From Malachius bipustulatus (taxonomy: Eukaryota; Arthropoda; Insecta; Coleoptera; Melyridae): a DNA stretch of 64,000 nt. The stretch lies in NCBI GenBank assembly GCA_910589415.1, contig OU342638.1:32957579-33021578 (forward strand), in the 5' to 3' direction. How positions within the stretch are numbered: the first letter of the stretch is position 1; the number at the start of each line of letters is the position of its first letter. A program made the position numbers and the translations under genes. This document shows, piece after piece, positions 1-11,370 of this stretch. The notes below the pieces were generated by a model. The model did no database searches and was not told the origin of the DNA. It saw only the letters and a program-made list of their open reading frames with translations.

Positions 1-543
1 TTTCCTATTTTTAGAAGCTACAAAGTCAAGAATACTTAAATGGTAATTATCTTATTCCTGGTCATCAAGCAAACTCTTTCCATATGCTGCTGCATTTTTA
101 TAAACACAAGCAGTAAGCACTAGACTAGCACTACTAGCACCAGCACTACAACAGTTCTAATCAGTACAGTAATAATTATTATTAACGAAACAAGACCATT
201 ATTTCTATATAATGGCAGGATAATATATTATGCTGTCATATAAATATCAAAAATATCATTTTTTTAATTACGAGGTACTATTTCAAGTAGTAGTACCTTT
301 TCATAGTGACTGGTGTAAATATATTCAGTCCAACTGATTCTGAATACGTTCCAATTATTAATTAATACTTTTTAGGTTTAAATTGGTCGTCAAAACAATC
401 GACTATGACCGACATCCTCAGTTCGAGTTGAAAAATGTTGTTACGTTGACGTAACAAAGGACCTCTGCAAACGTAGTGAGCTAACGCTGTTTTTATCTTC
501 GAACTTCGTTTCCCTTCGCTTTGTTACTAACAAAACGCACAAC
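1..543 (+). promoter_or_regulatory. 5' flank and likely promoter of the acid phosphatase gene
   Basis: AT-rich DNA upstream of the signal-peptide exon, with no coding sequence seen. At 440-455 there is a compact inverted repeat, GTTACGT-TG-ACGTAAC, whose halves resemble CRE/ATF or C/EBP-type half sites. It lies about 90 bp before the ATG, a reasonable place for a promoter-proximal element. I see no clear TATA box at a fixed distance, so the transcription start is not called. A degenerate AGCACTAC/AGCACCAGC simple-repeat tract lies at about 112-150. Confidence 0.3.
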
Positions 544-3500
544 ATGCCTGTACTAAGAACTTCTTTCATTCTAATTTGTTGCTTTACACTTCTGAGTGTA
601 TGTAGAGGCCAAGCTGAATTGAAGTCTGTAGTGATTGTAAGTATTCTTCTATTATGTTACCTACTGTATATTGTATGTATAACCATATGTATTACTAGTA
701 TTAATAGTTCAAGCAACTTTCACTCTTGATTAATTATTAATTAAAACGATACGTTAACTAACTGCACTTACGATTAAACCTTTTTTAGAAAACAATAACA
801 AAAAATTTGTCATTACTGAATACTGATCTTGAAAATAGTATTCAACTCCTCATATTTTTGGGATTATTTTGAAATTCATCTCTTGTTTGTTTGCAATGAC
901 AGAACCTGATACTTTATTTATTGACTTGTCATTTTGACATGTGTCGTATTTCGTGTCTAATATTTCCCTTGAAAGGTCTCACCAACTGCGAAAACTCTAA
1001 GAAAGGGTGACCACATCTACAGAGAACCGTATTCGATTCCCCAACAAGACGAAATATAATTTTTCTATTGGTATATTTTTAATTGTAATTTTTTCTTTTT
1101 TTATTTAATATTTTCTTTAGTCCGTTTCAATAGGGTTAGGAAACTTTGTGACCTGTTGGCTGTTTTGACAACCGAATCATTCTCATTGGTAATTTTATTT
1201 ATTTTGTGAGCTCAATAATAGCTAACTTTCTATAGTGTTTTGATAGATTTAGGACAGTTTTTGATCTGTCACGGTCAATAACATGTCAGCTCTATTGTTT
1301 GACAACTACAAGAGGTTCAAATGCATTTTCCAGGACTTTTTTTCAATAGATTTAGGAAACGTTGTGACCTGTTGGCTGTTTTGACAACTGAATCATTCTC
1401 ATTGGTAATTTTATTTATTTTGTGAGTTCAATAAGAGCTGACTTTCTATAGTGTTTTGATAGATTTAGGACAGTTTTTGATCTGTCACGGTCAATAACAT
1501 GTCAGCTCTATTGTTTGACAACTACAAGAGAATCAAATGCATTTTCCAGGACTTTTTTTTCAATAGATTTAGGAAAATTTGTGACCTGTTGGCTGCTTTG
1601 ACAACTGAATCATTCTCATTGGTAATTTTATTTATTTTGTGAGCTCAATAACAGCTGACGTTCTGTAGTGTTTTGATAGATTTAGGACAGTTTTTGATCT
1701 GTCACGGTCAATAACATGTCAGCTCTATTGTTTGACAACTACAAGAGACTCAAATGCATTTTCCAGGACTTTTTTTTCAATAGATTTAGGAAAATTTGTG
1801 ACCTGTTGGCTGCTTTGACAACTGAATCATTCTCATTGGTAATTTTATTTATTTTGTGAGCTCAATAACAGCTGACGTTCTGTAGTGTTTTGATAGATTT
1901 AGGACAGTTTTTGATCTGCCACGGTCAATAACATGTCAGCTCTATTGTTTGACAACTACAAGAGATTCAAATGTATTTTCCAGGACTTTTTTTTCCAATA
2001 GATCTAGGAAAATTTGTGACCTGTTGGCTGTTTTGATAACTGAATCATTCTCATGGGTAATATTATTTATTTTGTGAGCTCAATAACAGCTGACTTTCTA
2101 TAGTGTTTTGATAGATTTAGGACAGTTTTTGATCTGTCACGGTCAATAACATGTCAGCTCTATTGTTTGACAACTACAAGAGATTCAAATGTATTTTCCA
2201 GGACTTTTTTTTCCAATAGATCTAGGAAAATTTGTGACCTGTTGGCTGTTTTGATAACTGAATCATTCTCATGGGTAATATTATTTATTTTGTGAGCTCA
2301 ATAACAGCTGACTTTCTATAGTGTTTTGATAGATTTAGGACAGTTTTTGATCTGTCACGGTCAATAACATGTCAGCTCTATTGTTTGACAACTACAAGAG
2401 AATCAAATGCATTTTCCAGGACTTTTTTTTCAATAGATTTAGGAAAATTTGTGACCTGTTGGCTGCTTTGACAACTGAATCATTCTCATTGGTAATTTTA
2501 TTTATTTTGTGAGCTCAATAACAGCTGACGTTCTGTAGTGTTTTGATAGATTTAGGACAGTTTTTGATCTGTCACGGTCAATAACATGTCAGCTCTATTG
2601 TTTGACAACTACAAGAGACTCAAATGCATTTTCCAGGACTTTTTTTTCAATAGATTTAGGAAAATTTGTGACCTGTTGGCTGCTTTGACAACTGAATCAT
2701 TCTCATTGGTAATTTTATTTATTTTGTGAGCTCAATAAGAGCTGACTTTCTATAGTGTTTTGATAGATTTAGGACAGTTTTTGATCTGTCACGGTCAATA
2801 ACATGTCAGCTCTATTGTTTGACAACTACAAGAGAATCAAATGCATTTTCCAGGACTTTTTTTTCAATAGATTTAGGAAAATTTGTGACCTGTTGGCTGC
2901 TTTGACAACTGAATCATTCTCATTGGTAATTTTATTTATTTTGTGAGCTCAATAACAGCTGACGTTCTGTAGTGTTTTGATAGATTTAGGACAGTTTTTG
3001 ATCTGTCACGGTCAATAACATGTTAGCTCTATTGTTTGACAACTACAAGAGATTCAAATGCATTTTACAGGACTTTTTCTTCCAATAGATCTAGGAAAAT
3101 TTGTGACCTGTTGGCTGTTTTGACAACTGAATCATTCTCATTGGTAATTTTATTTATTTTGTGAGCTCAATAAGAGCTGACTTTCTATAGTGTTTTGATA
3201 GATTTAGGACAGTTTTTGATCTGTCACGGTCAATAACATGTCAGTTCTATTGTTTGACAACTACAAGAGATTCAAATGCATTTTCCAGGACTTTTATTCA
3301 ATAGATTTAGGAAAATTTGTGACCTGTTGGCTGTTTTGACAACTGAATCATTCTCATTGGTAATTTTATTTATTTTGTGAGCTCAATAACAGCTGACGTT
3401 CTATAGTGTTTTGATAGATTTACGACAGTTTTTGATCTGTCACGGTCAATAACATGTCAGCTCTATTGTTTGACAACTACAAGAGATTCAAATGCATTTT

Positions 3501-5063
3501 CCGGGACTTTTTTTTTCAATAGATTTAGGAAAATTTCTGAGCTGTTGGCTGTTTTGACAACTGAATCGTTTTTATTGTTAATTTTTTATATTGTGATCCA
3601 TCAGTGAAATATCAGCTGTCAGAAATAATACTTTTGACAACTAATAAAGATGCAAACGCTTTCTTAAGAAAAAACAGTTGACTAGCTCTATTATTTCAAC
3701 AGAGCTATGACATTTTGTGAGTTAGCAGTCAATTGTCAGATGTCAGAAGAAGTGACTGCTTTGACGATTCTGACAGGTCTATTTTAATGATTCCAGTTTT
3801 ATTTCTAATGATGTTTCAATCCAGAACTTAATTTTTTCTCAATTTTCAGATATACAGACACGGAGATCGAACGCCGATCCATCTCTACCCGCTCGACCCG
3901 TACAACGTTTCCTATTGGCCGGAAGGTTTAGGTCAACTAACCAACGTAAGGACTCTACTCTTACTCTTGTACTCTCAAGGCAATTTAAATCTCGCTTGTT
4001 TCAGTTAGGAAAATTGCAGCAGTACCGTCTGGGAAAATGGTTGAGGAACCGTTACGACTCCCTTTTACCGACGGAGTATTCCCGAGACGATATCTACGTT
4101 CAATCGACCGACATGGACAGAACTCTAATGTCGGCCGAGGCGAACCTGGCCGGGCTCTACCTGCCCGACAACAACCAGACCTGGAACCCGTCGATTAAAT
4201 GGCAACCGATACCGATTCACACCGTGCCCGAGCTGGAGGATCCCGTGCTCGCGATGAAGAAATCGTGCCCGAGATATTTGGAAGAAATTAGTCTCCTTCT
4301 GAAGACGCCGTTCTTCAAGAACATCAACCATCAGCTGCACGATCTCTACTCGTACTTAACCAGACATACCGGAGAACCGGTCACTGATTTAATTCAGATC
4401 TGTCACTTGTATTCGGAATTTTTTATCGAACAAAACAATAATCTGACTCTCCCTTCTTGGGCGCAGAAGGTTTACCCGGATAAGATGAAGAAGTGGGCCG
4501 AGTTCAACTTCGCGGTTAGCTGCTACAACCAGAAGTTGGCGAGGCTGAGAACGGGACCGTTGTTTAATGAGATCGTCGAGCATTTCTTGAACGTGACGAG
4601 GAACAACTCGAGTTATAAGGCGAAGGTTTATTCGGCCCACGATACGACCATCGCCGACGTTTTGATGTCTCTGAACGCTTTCGAGTATCATCTACCTCCT
4701 TACTGTAGTACGATTCTCCTAGAACTGTATCAGTTAGAGGATAAATATTACGTTAATTTATTGTACAAGAATTCAAGCGAGCCTCAGAATATTACCCTGA
4801 GCAACTGTGATTTTGATTGTGATTTATTTAATTTTATCGAATTGTTGAAACCGATCACTCTGAGTGTCGAGCAGTGGGAGAAGGAGTGTACGTCCGGGTT
4901 CTTTTACTTTTTGGAATCGCACGGATTGGTCATACCGTTGATTATCGGTTTGTGGGTAACTTTGATCCTGATCTTTATTGGAATGTATTACGTGTCCAAG
5001 TACTTCTCCAACAAGGAGTATGATTCTAGTTACATACAGCTACCTAACGAAGAGATCTCTTAA
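544..5063 (+). CDS. Histidine acid phosphatase, lysosomal/prostatic type, three exons
   Basis: Predicted to hydrolyse phosphate monoesters at acid pH in the lysosome or at the membrane. Exons by GT-AG signals: 544-636, 3850-3945, 4005-5063 (stop TAA), all phase 0, giving 415 aa. Exon 1 encodes a signal peptide (hydrophobic residues 6-20, likely cleavage near VCRG/QAEL) and ends in the VVI strand. Exon 2 opens with IYRHGDRTP, the catalytic RHG motif with nucleophile His35. SAHDTT (His275-Asp276) in exon 3 is the proton-donor HD motif. Six or so N-x-S/T sites suggest a glycosylated luminal domain. A membrane helix spans about 370-392, and the short tail carries YIQL (406-409), a YxxPhi sorting signal. 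Length and layout fit the insect/vertebrate lysosomal acid phosphatase family. The 3.2-kb intron 1 holds a tandem array. An ortholog name cannot be assigned from sequence alone. Confidence 0.93.
1121..3590. repeat. Tandem array, 12 units of 216-218 bp, inside acid phosphatase intron 1
   Basis: The marker ACCTGTTGGC recurs at 1151, 1367, 1584, 1801, 2019, 2237, 2454, 2671, 2888, 3106 and 3322, with a diverged twelfth copy near 3539. Spacing is constant at 216-218 bp. Units share TCATTCTCAT, a CAGCTGAC-like segment and CTGTCACGGTCAATAACATG, and differ by a few substitutions; the outermost units are most diverged, typical of unequal exchange. No open frame runs across units. The array lies wholly in the intron between the signal-peptide exon and the catalytic exon. 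Confidence 0.95.
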
Positions 5064-5108
5064 AAGTCTTGTAAGCTGGAGGTAAAACTGATTTTTAACC
5101 GTGAACGT

Positions 5109-5114
5109 AATAAA
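5109..5114 (+). terminator. Polyadenylation signal AATAAA of the acid phosphatase gene
   Basis: Canonical AATAAA 46 bp after the stop codon, on the gene's strand. It gives a very short 3' UTR, and the neighbouring satellite array begins about 100 bp farther on. Confidence 0.6.
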
Positions 5115-5219
5115 TGTCTCAAAGTGCCCTGATGTTGTTATAAAACCCTTCCCCTGAATCCATAAAACAATAAGGTTAATTATTTTGAGAAAAGGCCCCT
5201 AATTTTGTAAATAATATCA

Positions 5220-7990
5220 TTTATTCAAGGCCTGATTTGAGCCCAACTATGAGAAGCGAGTAGTAGCTTGGGAAACAATAAAACCAGAAATTTAAGCCAA
5301 ATCCGATTAAAAATCTGACCCATATTGTTTGAAATATCTCTGCAAGTGTCACTTTTTTTTAGAAAATAAGGACACTTAATTTTTTAAAGCCCAATAATCT
5401 GAGTCCATGCATGAGAAAAATAATAGGAAGAACGAAAATTGGGAAATTTGAGCGCAAGTCTCGCTTTTTTGAGAAAAGGGAGCTTATTTTACATTTTTTA
5501 AGGACCGATTTGACTTCAAGTATGAGAATAGTAGCTGAAGAAGCTCAAAAATACGAAATTTGAGCAAAATCCAATCACAAAATCAAAAATTTCAGCCATA
5601 GATGTTGGAAATGTCTCTGCAAGTCTCACTTTTCTAGAAAATAAGGACACTTAACTTTTTAGGGCCCAACCTGAGTCCATGCATGAGAAAAATGATTGGA
5701 GGAATGAAAAAATGGGAAATTTGAGCAGCAAGTCTCGCTTTTTAGAGAAACGGAAGCTTATTTTATATTTTAAAGGCCCGATTTGACTTCAAGTATGAGA
5801 ATAGTAGCTGAAGAAACTCAAAAATACGAAATTTGAGCAAAATCCGATCATAAAATCAAAAATTTCAGCCATAAATGTTTGAAATGTCTCTGGAAATGTC
5901 ACTTTTTTAGAAATTAGTACACTTAACTTTTTAAGGCCCAATAATCTGAGTCCATGCATGAGAAAAATAATTGAAAGAACTAAAAATGGGAAATTTGAGC
6001 ACAAGTCTCGCTTTTTTGAGAAAACGGAGCTTATTTTACATTTTTTAAGGACCGATTTGACTTCAAGTATGAGAATAGTAGCTGAAGAAGCTCAAAAATA
6101 CGAAATTTGAGCAAAATCCAATCACAAAATCAAAAATTTCAGCCATAGATGTTGGAAATGTCTCTGCAAGTCTCACTTTTCTAGAAAATAAGGACACTTA
6201 ACTTTTTAGGGCCCAACCTGAGTCCATGCATGAGAAAAATGATTGGAGGAATGAAAAAATGGGAAATTTGAGCAGCAAGTCTCGCTTTTTAGAGAAACGG
6301 AAGCTTATTTTATATTTTAAAGGCCCGATTTGACTTCAAGTATGAGAATAGTAGCTGAAGAAACTCAAAAATACGAAATTTGAGCAAAATCCAATCACAA
6401 AATCAAAAATTTCAGCCATAGAGGTTGGAAATGTCTCTGCAAGTCTCACTTTTCTAGAAAATAAGGACACTTAACTTTTTAGGGCCCAACCTTAGTCCAT
6501 GCATGAGAAAAATGATTGGAGGAATGAAAAAATGGGAAATTTGAGCAGCAAGTCTCGCTTTTTAGAGAAACGGAAGCTTATTTTATATTTTAAAGGCCCG
6601 ATTTGACTTCAAGTATGAGAATAGTAGCTGAAGAAACTCAAAAATACGAAATTTGAGCAAAATCCGATCATAAAATCAAAAATTTCAGCCATAAATGTTT
6701 GAAATGTCTCTGGAAATGTCACTATTTTAGAAATTAAGTACACTTAACTTTTTAAGGCCCAATAATCTGAGTCCATGCATGAGAAAAATAATTGGAAGAC
6801 CGAGAAATGGGAAATTTGAGCGCAAGTCTCGCTTTTTTGAGAAAAGGGAGCTTCTTTTACATTTTTTAAGGACCGATTTGACTTCAACTATGAGAATAGT
6901 AGCTGAAGAAACTCAAAAATACGAAATTTGAGCAAAATTCAATCACAAAATCAAAAATTTCAGTCATAAATGTTTGAAATGTTACTGCAAATGTCACTTT
7001 TTTAGAAATTAAGTACGCTTAACTTTTTAAGGCCCAATAATCTGAGTCCATGCATGAGAAAAATAATTGAAAGACCGAGAAATAGGAAATTTGAGCGCAA
7101 GTCTCGCTTTTTTGAGAAAAGGGAGCTCATTTTACAATTTCTGAGGCCCGATTTGACTGCAAATTGAGAATAGTAGCTGAAGAAACTCAAAAATACGAAA
7201 TTTGAGCAAAACCTGATCGCATAAAATCAAAAATATGAACCACAAATGTTTAAAATGTCTGCATGCAAGTCTCACTTTTTTTAGAAATGGACGCTTTCTT
7301 TCACTTTTTGATGCCCAGTCTGAGTCCATGTTCGCGTATAAGAAGATTTAGCTCAAGAGCAAGAGTAAGTCGATCATGACGAGGATTTCATTAGCGAACA
7401 TCAATTCCACGTAAGGTAAGTCTAACTTTTTTTGAGAAACGAGTTCAAAAATTTTCCTCCTCTGCAAGCCTCACTTTTTTCTAAAAAAGGGCACTTACTA
7501 GGCAGGTTCTATTATTTTAAGGCCCGATTTTAGTCCAAATAGGATAAAGGACCTTGAAAAACAAGAAATTTAAAATCTTGAACCAAATCCAATCAAAAAT
7601 TAAAAAAATTGTAATTTCACTGCTCTGCAAGTCTCACTTTTTGCAAGAAAAGGGTGCGTACTTTTATTTTTTAAGGCCTTATTTGAGTCCGTGCGAAAAG
7701 TAGCTCACAAACAAATAGGAAAGTTTAGCAAAATCAGATCATGATTTAAAAAAATTGAGCCAAAATGTTTTGTGTGTCTCTCTACAAAAGTATCTTTTTT
7801 TAAGGAAGGGGCGCTTTACTTGTTCATTTTAAAGCGCAATTTAGGTTCATGAGAAAAGTAGGTGAGAAACACAAAAATTCGAAAAAGATACGATCGTAGT
7901 TTAAAAAAATTGAGCAATTAATGTTTCAAATTTTTCTCTGCAAGTCTTACTTTTTTCGAGAAACAGAAGCGCCAGCTACTTTCACCCTGT
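5220..7990. repeat. Dimeric satellite-like array, about 272-276 bp repeat, seven clear units plus eroded flanks
   Basis: GAGTCCATGCATGAGAAAAA recurs at 5401, 5673, 5948, 6220, 6493 (one change), 6769 and 7044. Each repeat contains two related halves: one reads TCTCGCTTTT...GATTTGACTTCAAGTATGAG, the other TCTCACTTTT...GGCCCAA.CTGAGTCCATG. The basic unit was therefore probably a roughly 135-bp sequence that duplicated, diverged and amplified as a dimer. From about 7300 to 7990 the copies are degenerate. No gene is seen; it separates the acid phosphatase gene from the phosphodiesterase. Confidence 0.9.
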
Positions 7991-8120
7991 TAACTTAAGG
8001 CCACATTTACCATTGAAAAAAATAAAAGAAGACTTCTTATTTTTCTACTTTGACAGGAAACTGTCAAATAATGTTAACAATTTCCAAATTACCAGTCATA
8101 TATCGAATTTGTTACGAATA

Positions 8121-10439
8121 ATGGAAGATTTCGTTCAATACAAACTCCTCCCGAAACCGAAGAAGCAACTCTTCACACCTCCACCTTACTGTCGCACCGT
8201 GGACAGAAGAGAAAGCCAGGACGACGAACGATTTGCTCTGTCACAGCTACCCGACCTATCCGATCCATTGAAGATCCTATCTTTGATCCAATCCCTCTCG
8301 GCGGATAGCAGCGTCTCTTTGGAGAAGAAAGTGAACAAGTTCTTGCAAATTGAAACGTCAAGTGACGCGGTATTTCTGATCAACATAAAACTGAACTCAG
8401 ACTGCGCTTTCGTAAGAGTCGTCAATGAGAAGATCTTATCGCTTCCTTGTCGAACTTACTTCGACGAAAGCTGTTATAAAAATTTGACCGCTAGGAAAAT
8501 GGATGATGGACTCCAGAGCAGCGATAAAATCCTTCCAGTTCTCCAGGATTTAATCCGGGAAGCGTTAACGATTTACGGGTTGAGAAGTGATGATGGGCAA
8601 GTTTTTGCGGAACCCGTTACAAAGACTACTGCAAATACTTCTACGGTCAGATTTGTGGATGTTATCCCATTCTACATTGTTTGCTTCTTGAATCCGAAAG
8701 TTGATAAAAAGCGCATCGACGTATGTGTTAAGGAATGTTTCCATTTTTGCTTGAACCTGATGATTAATACTCTCGAAAGGGAAGAAGAGAGTCGGATTAG
8801 AGTTCAATGTCAGTCGCTTCTGACGATAACGAAGAATTTGTTCTCTAATCTGGTCGACTTGGATGAGCTGTTGAAAGAGATCATGTTCGAAGCGCGTAGT
8901 TTGACCAAGGCCGAGAGATGTTCTTTGTTCTTGCTGGATTCCAAAACGGAGCAACTGGTCGCGAAAGTGTTTGAAGGAGACTCGAAAGCAGGAGGGGCGG
9001 AAATAAAGCTGTCATTAAATCAGGGAATCGCTGGGTACGTCGCCATGACGGGGCATCCATTGAACATTAAAGACGCTTATTCCCATCCGTTGTTCTATCG
9101 GGGAATGGACGAAGCGACCGGTTTCAAAACTAGAAACATCTTATGCTTCCCCATTTTTAACGAGCAATCGGTCGTGGGAGTCGCTCAACTTTGTAACAAG
9201 CAAGATGGCGGTAACTTCGATTACTTCGATCAGGAAATTGCGATGGCTTTCAGTATCTATTGCGGCCTCTCGATTGATTACAGCAAGCTTTACAAGAAAG
9301 TCAGAGACTCCCAGGCAAGGAACGAGGTGTCAAATGAATTAATGTTGTACCACATGAGAATCGATGATGATCTTCTTAACTCTGTTTTATATTGCACTCG
9401 AGCCCATAACATTAGAAACTTTGAAGACTTCTCCTTCTCGCCTAGAGACATCCCGCTTAAAGAAACGCAGTGCTACGTTATTAAGATGTTTGAAGAACTA
9501 CGATTCATCGATCACTTCAAAATCAGACGAGGAATCCTTGTCAGATTTATCTTCTTCGTGAGAAAAGGATACAAGGACTTGCCTTACCATAACTGGTACC
9601 ATGCGTTCGCCACCGCTCATTTCGGTTACCTCGCTATCAAGCAGTTCAAACTAATTCAGAAACGATATCTGTCGAGCTTAGAAGCTTTAGCGCTCTTCAT
9701 TTCTTGTCTTTGTCACGATATCGACCATCAAGGTATTTCAGATTCGTTCCAGAAAACGTCCAGGCATTCTTTAGCAACCCTTTACTCGAGCGAAGGATCG
9801 GTCGTGGAGAGGCGGCATCTCGCCCAAACTCTTTTCATATTAAACACGGCAGAGTGCAACATCTTGGAGAACTTGAGCAGCTCGCAATATAAAAAGTGCG
9901 TGGAATACATAAAAGCGATGATCCTTGCGACTTGTCTAACGAAACACTTCCAGTCGTACCGGAAACAACTCCTCATGGCCACTTCGGGATACGACCCCAA
10001 TCAACCGCAGCATCGAATATTCCTGGTTAGTCTTTTGATGACTTGCGCTGACCTTTCACTCGTGACTAAGGAGTTCAAGGTGTTACGGAAGATGGCTTTG
10101 ATGATAAGCGAAGAGTTCTTCAATCCGAGTGACGCGGAAAGGGATGTAAGGGATATTATGAACGCGGAAGCTGCCAGAATCCCAGACCTGAATATCGAGT
10201 TCACTTCTAATGTATGCTTGAAGGCTTATGAAGTTTTAGCGATCATGTTTCCTCCGGCGAAAGTTTTGGTTAGCACCGTGAGGACCAATCTTGCTCACTG
10301 GGAGCGAGTTAAGAAACGTGTCGAGGATTATATGGCGGAAGGGGGTGTTGTTGATCTTGACGTTCTGAAATCGTTTCTTTTCAATGATGAAATTGGTGGC
10401 GAAGATGGAGATGGTGCCGAGATGAGTAAAGCGAAATGA
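8121..10439 (+). CDS. PDE2-like 3',5'-cyclic nucleotide phosphodiesterase, uninterrupted frame, altered Gln switch
   Basis: A continuous 772-aa frame from ATG 8121 (MEDFVQYKLL). An in-frame ATG at 8013 would add 36 low-complexity residues, but a pyrimidine tract ending in CAG at 8056 looks like a splice acceptor, so I prefer 8121 with a 5'-UTR intron. Layout: degenerate GAF-A about 60-220, GAF-B about 236-385 (NILCFPI; NKFDE motif altered to NK...F...DQ), catalytic HD domain about 470-735. Metal-site residues are present: HNWYH (490-494), CHDIDH (531-536), Asp644 in TCADLS. The clamp Phe694 is kept, but the family's invariant purine-contacting Gln is Asn691 (IPDLNIEF), and ERHH of PDE2 reads ERRH. 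Similarity to PDE2A (YHMR, LYSSEGSV, ALFISCLCHD) is strong as I recall that family. Lack of introns in 2.3 kb suggests a retrocopy under constraint. Expected role: cytosolic cAMP/cGMP hydrolysis with GAF-B nucleotide control; specificity is uncertain. Confidence 0.88.
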   Translation: MEDFVQYKLLPKPKKQLFTPPPYCRTVDRRESQDDERFALSQLPDLSDPLKILSLIQSLSADSSVSLEKKVNKFLQIETSSDAVFLINIKLNSDCAFVRVVNEKILSLPCRTYFDESCYKNLTARKMDDGLQSSDKILPVLQDLIREALTIYGLRSDDGQVFAEPVTKTTANTSTVRFVDVIPFYIVCFLNPKVDKKRIDVCVKECFHFCLNLMINTLEREEESRIRVQCQSLLTITKNLFSNLVDLDELLKEIMFEARSLTKAERCSLFLLDSKTEQLVAKVFEGDSKAGGAEIKLSLNQGIAGYVAMTGHPLNIKDAYSHPLFYRGMDEATGFKTRNILCFPIFNEQSVVGVAQLCNKQDGGNFDYFDQEIAMAFSIYCGLSIDYSKLYKKVRDSQARNEVSNELMLYHMRIDDDLLNSVLYCTRAHNIRNFEDFSFSPRDIPLKETQCYVIKMFEELRFIDHFKIRRGILVRFIFFVRKGYKDLPYHNWYHAFATAHFGYLAIKQFKLIQKRYLSSLEALALFISCLCHDIDHQGISDSFQKTSRHSLATLYSSEGSVVERRHLAQTLFILNTAECNILENLSSSQYKKCVEYIKAMILATCLTKHFQSYRKQLLMATSGYDPNQPQHRIFLVSLLMTCADLSLVTKEFKVLRKMALMISEEFFNPSDAERDVRDIMNAEAARIPDLNIEFTSNVCLKAYEVLAIMFPPAKVLVSTVRTNLAHWERVKKRVEDYMAEGGVVDLDVLKSFLFNDEIGGEDGDGAEMSKAK

Positions 10440-10687
10440 ATGAAACTCGTTTAAAAAAATCTTCATGTCATTTTTATCCAGTATACATTAAGTAATCAAA
10501 CCGTTACGTAACCGAATCTTTTTTGTAATCATCATCATCTGTATGGAATTGCCTCCTGTTATAATAATAAGTACCGAATTATCATCCATCGGATTATTGT
10601 AGAGTGATAATTTCATGATAATTATATAATGTTACATTTAAATTATTGTACTTAATCGATCCAGGATGCACTTACATTGACCATACC
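10440..10687. other. Spacer after the phosphodiesterase
   Basis: AT-rich 3' flank. No AATAAA follows the stop within 200 bp, and there is no terminal poly(A) run of the kind expected behind a young retrocopy; only a 7-A tract at about 10453. No gene seen. Confidence 0.4.
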
Positions 10688-10720
10688 TATAAATAGGAAA
10701 AGTGCATTATTTTTTCACAG
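10688..10720 (+). promoter_or_regulatory. TATA box with correctly spaced initiator
   Basis: TATAAATA at 10688-10695, followed by TCACAGT whose A (10717) lies 29 bp downstream of the first T. TATA-to-start spacing of about 30 bp is standard for RNA polymerase II, and the initiator resembles the arthropod TCA-G/T-T type. The candidate first coding exon follows at once. Confidence 0.45.
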
Positions 10721-10735
10721 TATTCAGGTGCCAAT

Positions 10736-10777
10736 ATGGAGGAAGTGTTAGCGGAAGTGATCTGCAATGATCCTGGA
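10736..10777 (+). CDS. Candidate first coding exon (MEEVLAEVICNDPG), possibly an alternative start of the neprilysin gene
   Basis: ATG at 10736 opens 14 codons that end precisely at a strong donor, GTAAGT (10778). It begins about 19 bp after the putative transcription start. The exon ends in phase 0, as the acceptor before neprilysin codon 1 at 24508 requires, so it could supply an extra acidic cytoplasmic N-terminus. The 13.7-kb distance and lack of transcript data keep this tentative; it could also belong to an unseen gene or be spurious. Confidence 0.3.
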
Positions 10778-10799
10778 GTAAGTACCTACTAATTTTTAC

Positions 10800-11370
10800 C
10801 GTTATTTTATTTTATGCACCAAAATTTGATTGTGGTTACTGCGAAAACAAAGAGCTAAGGAGTGACTGAATCCTGGCAACAGATTTGAGTGACAGCACCT
10901 TTGCGCCCATCCAACGCACTGTTAGTTACGAGGTAATTTTCAAACTGCAAAAAGATCAAATTCCTCACCCTTCCTTAAGATCAGATTATTGATAAGGTCA
11001 GATAAGATAACGATTGAGCAAGGGCTCTTCAAGGATACCTGATAACAACACTGACCTCTCTAGCCAGACGCATTGAGTCAACTAGAATCCAGGACTACCA
11101 TTGCTCGACGTACCTCGACGTACGTAGTTGACAAACGCACCTCCAGCCCTCCCATCCTTGGGAGGTGCATTGGACCCCATGACTCTCACCTCTAGCCGAT
11201 CCTGGGAGCCGACGCATTGAGTCCTTCCCTCATTACTACCCATGTCTAGACCTGACGCAGTGAGTCGGTTATTCAGACTATACACATGTAAGTGGATTTC
11301 TTTGAGAAGCTGCGCCCCAATGAAAAACGTAGCGAAGATACTATAGATCATAGATCACGTAAAATAGACC
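10800..11370. other. Spacer with three short GACGCA.TGAGTC motifs
   Basis: No gene seen. GACGCATTGAGTC occurs at about 11068 and 11210, and GACGCAGTGAGTC at about 11254. The 11080-11270 stretch is richer in G+C than its surroundings and includes the near-palindrome CTCGACGTACGTAG. It may be a fragment of an unidentified mobile element. Confidence 0.3.

Noticed and set aside
8013..8120. ATG at 8013 as the phosphodiesterase start
   Set aside because: It would add 36 low-complexity residues and ignores a likely splice acceptor at 8056; ATG 8121 begins the family-like text.
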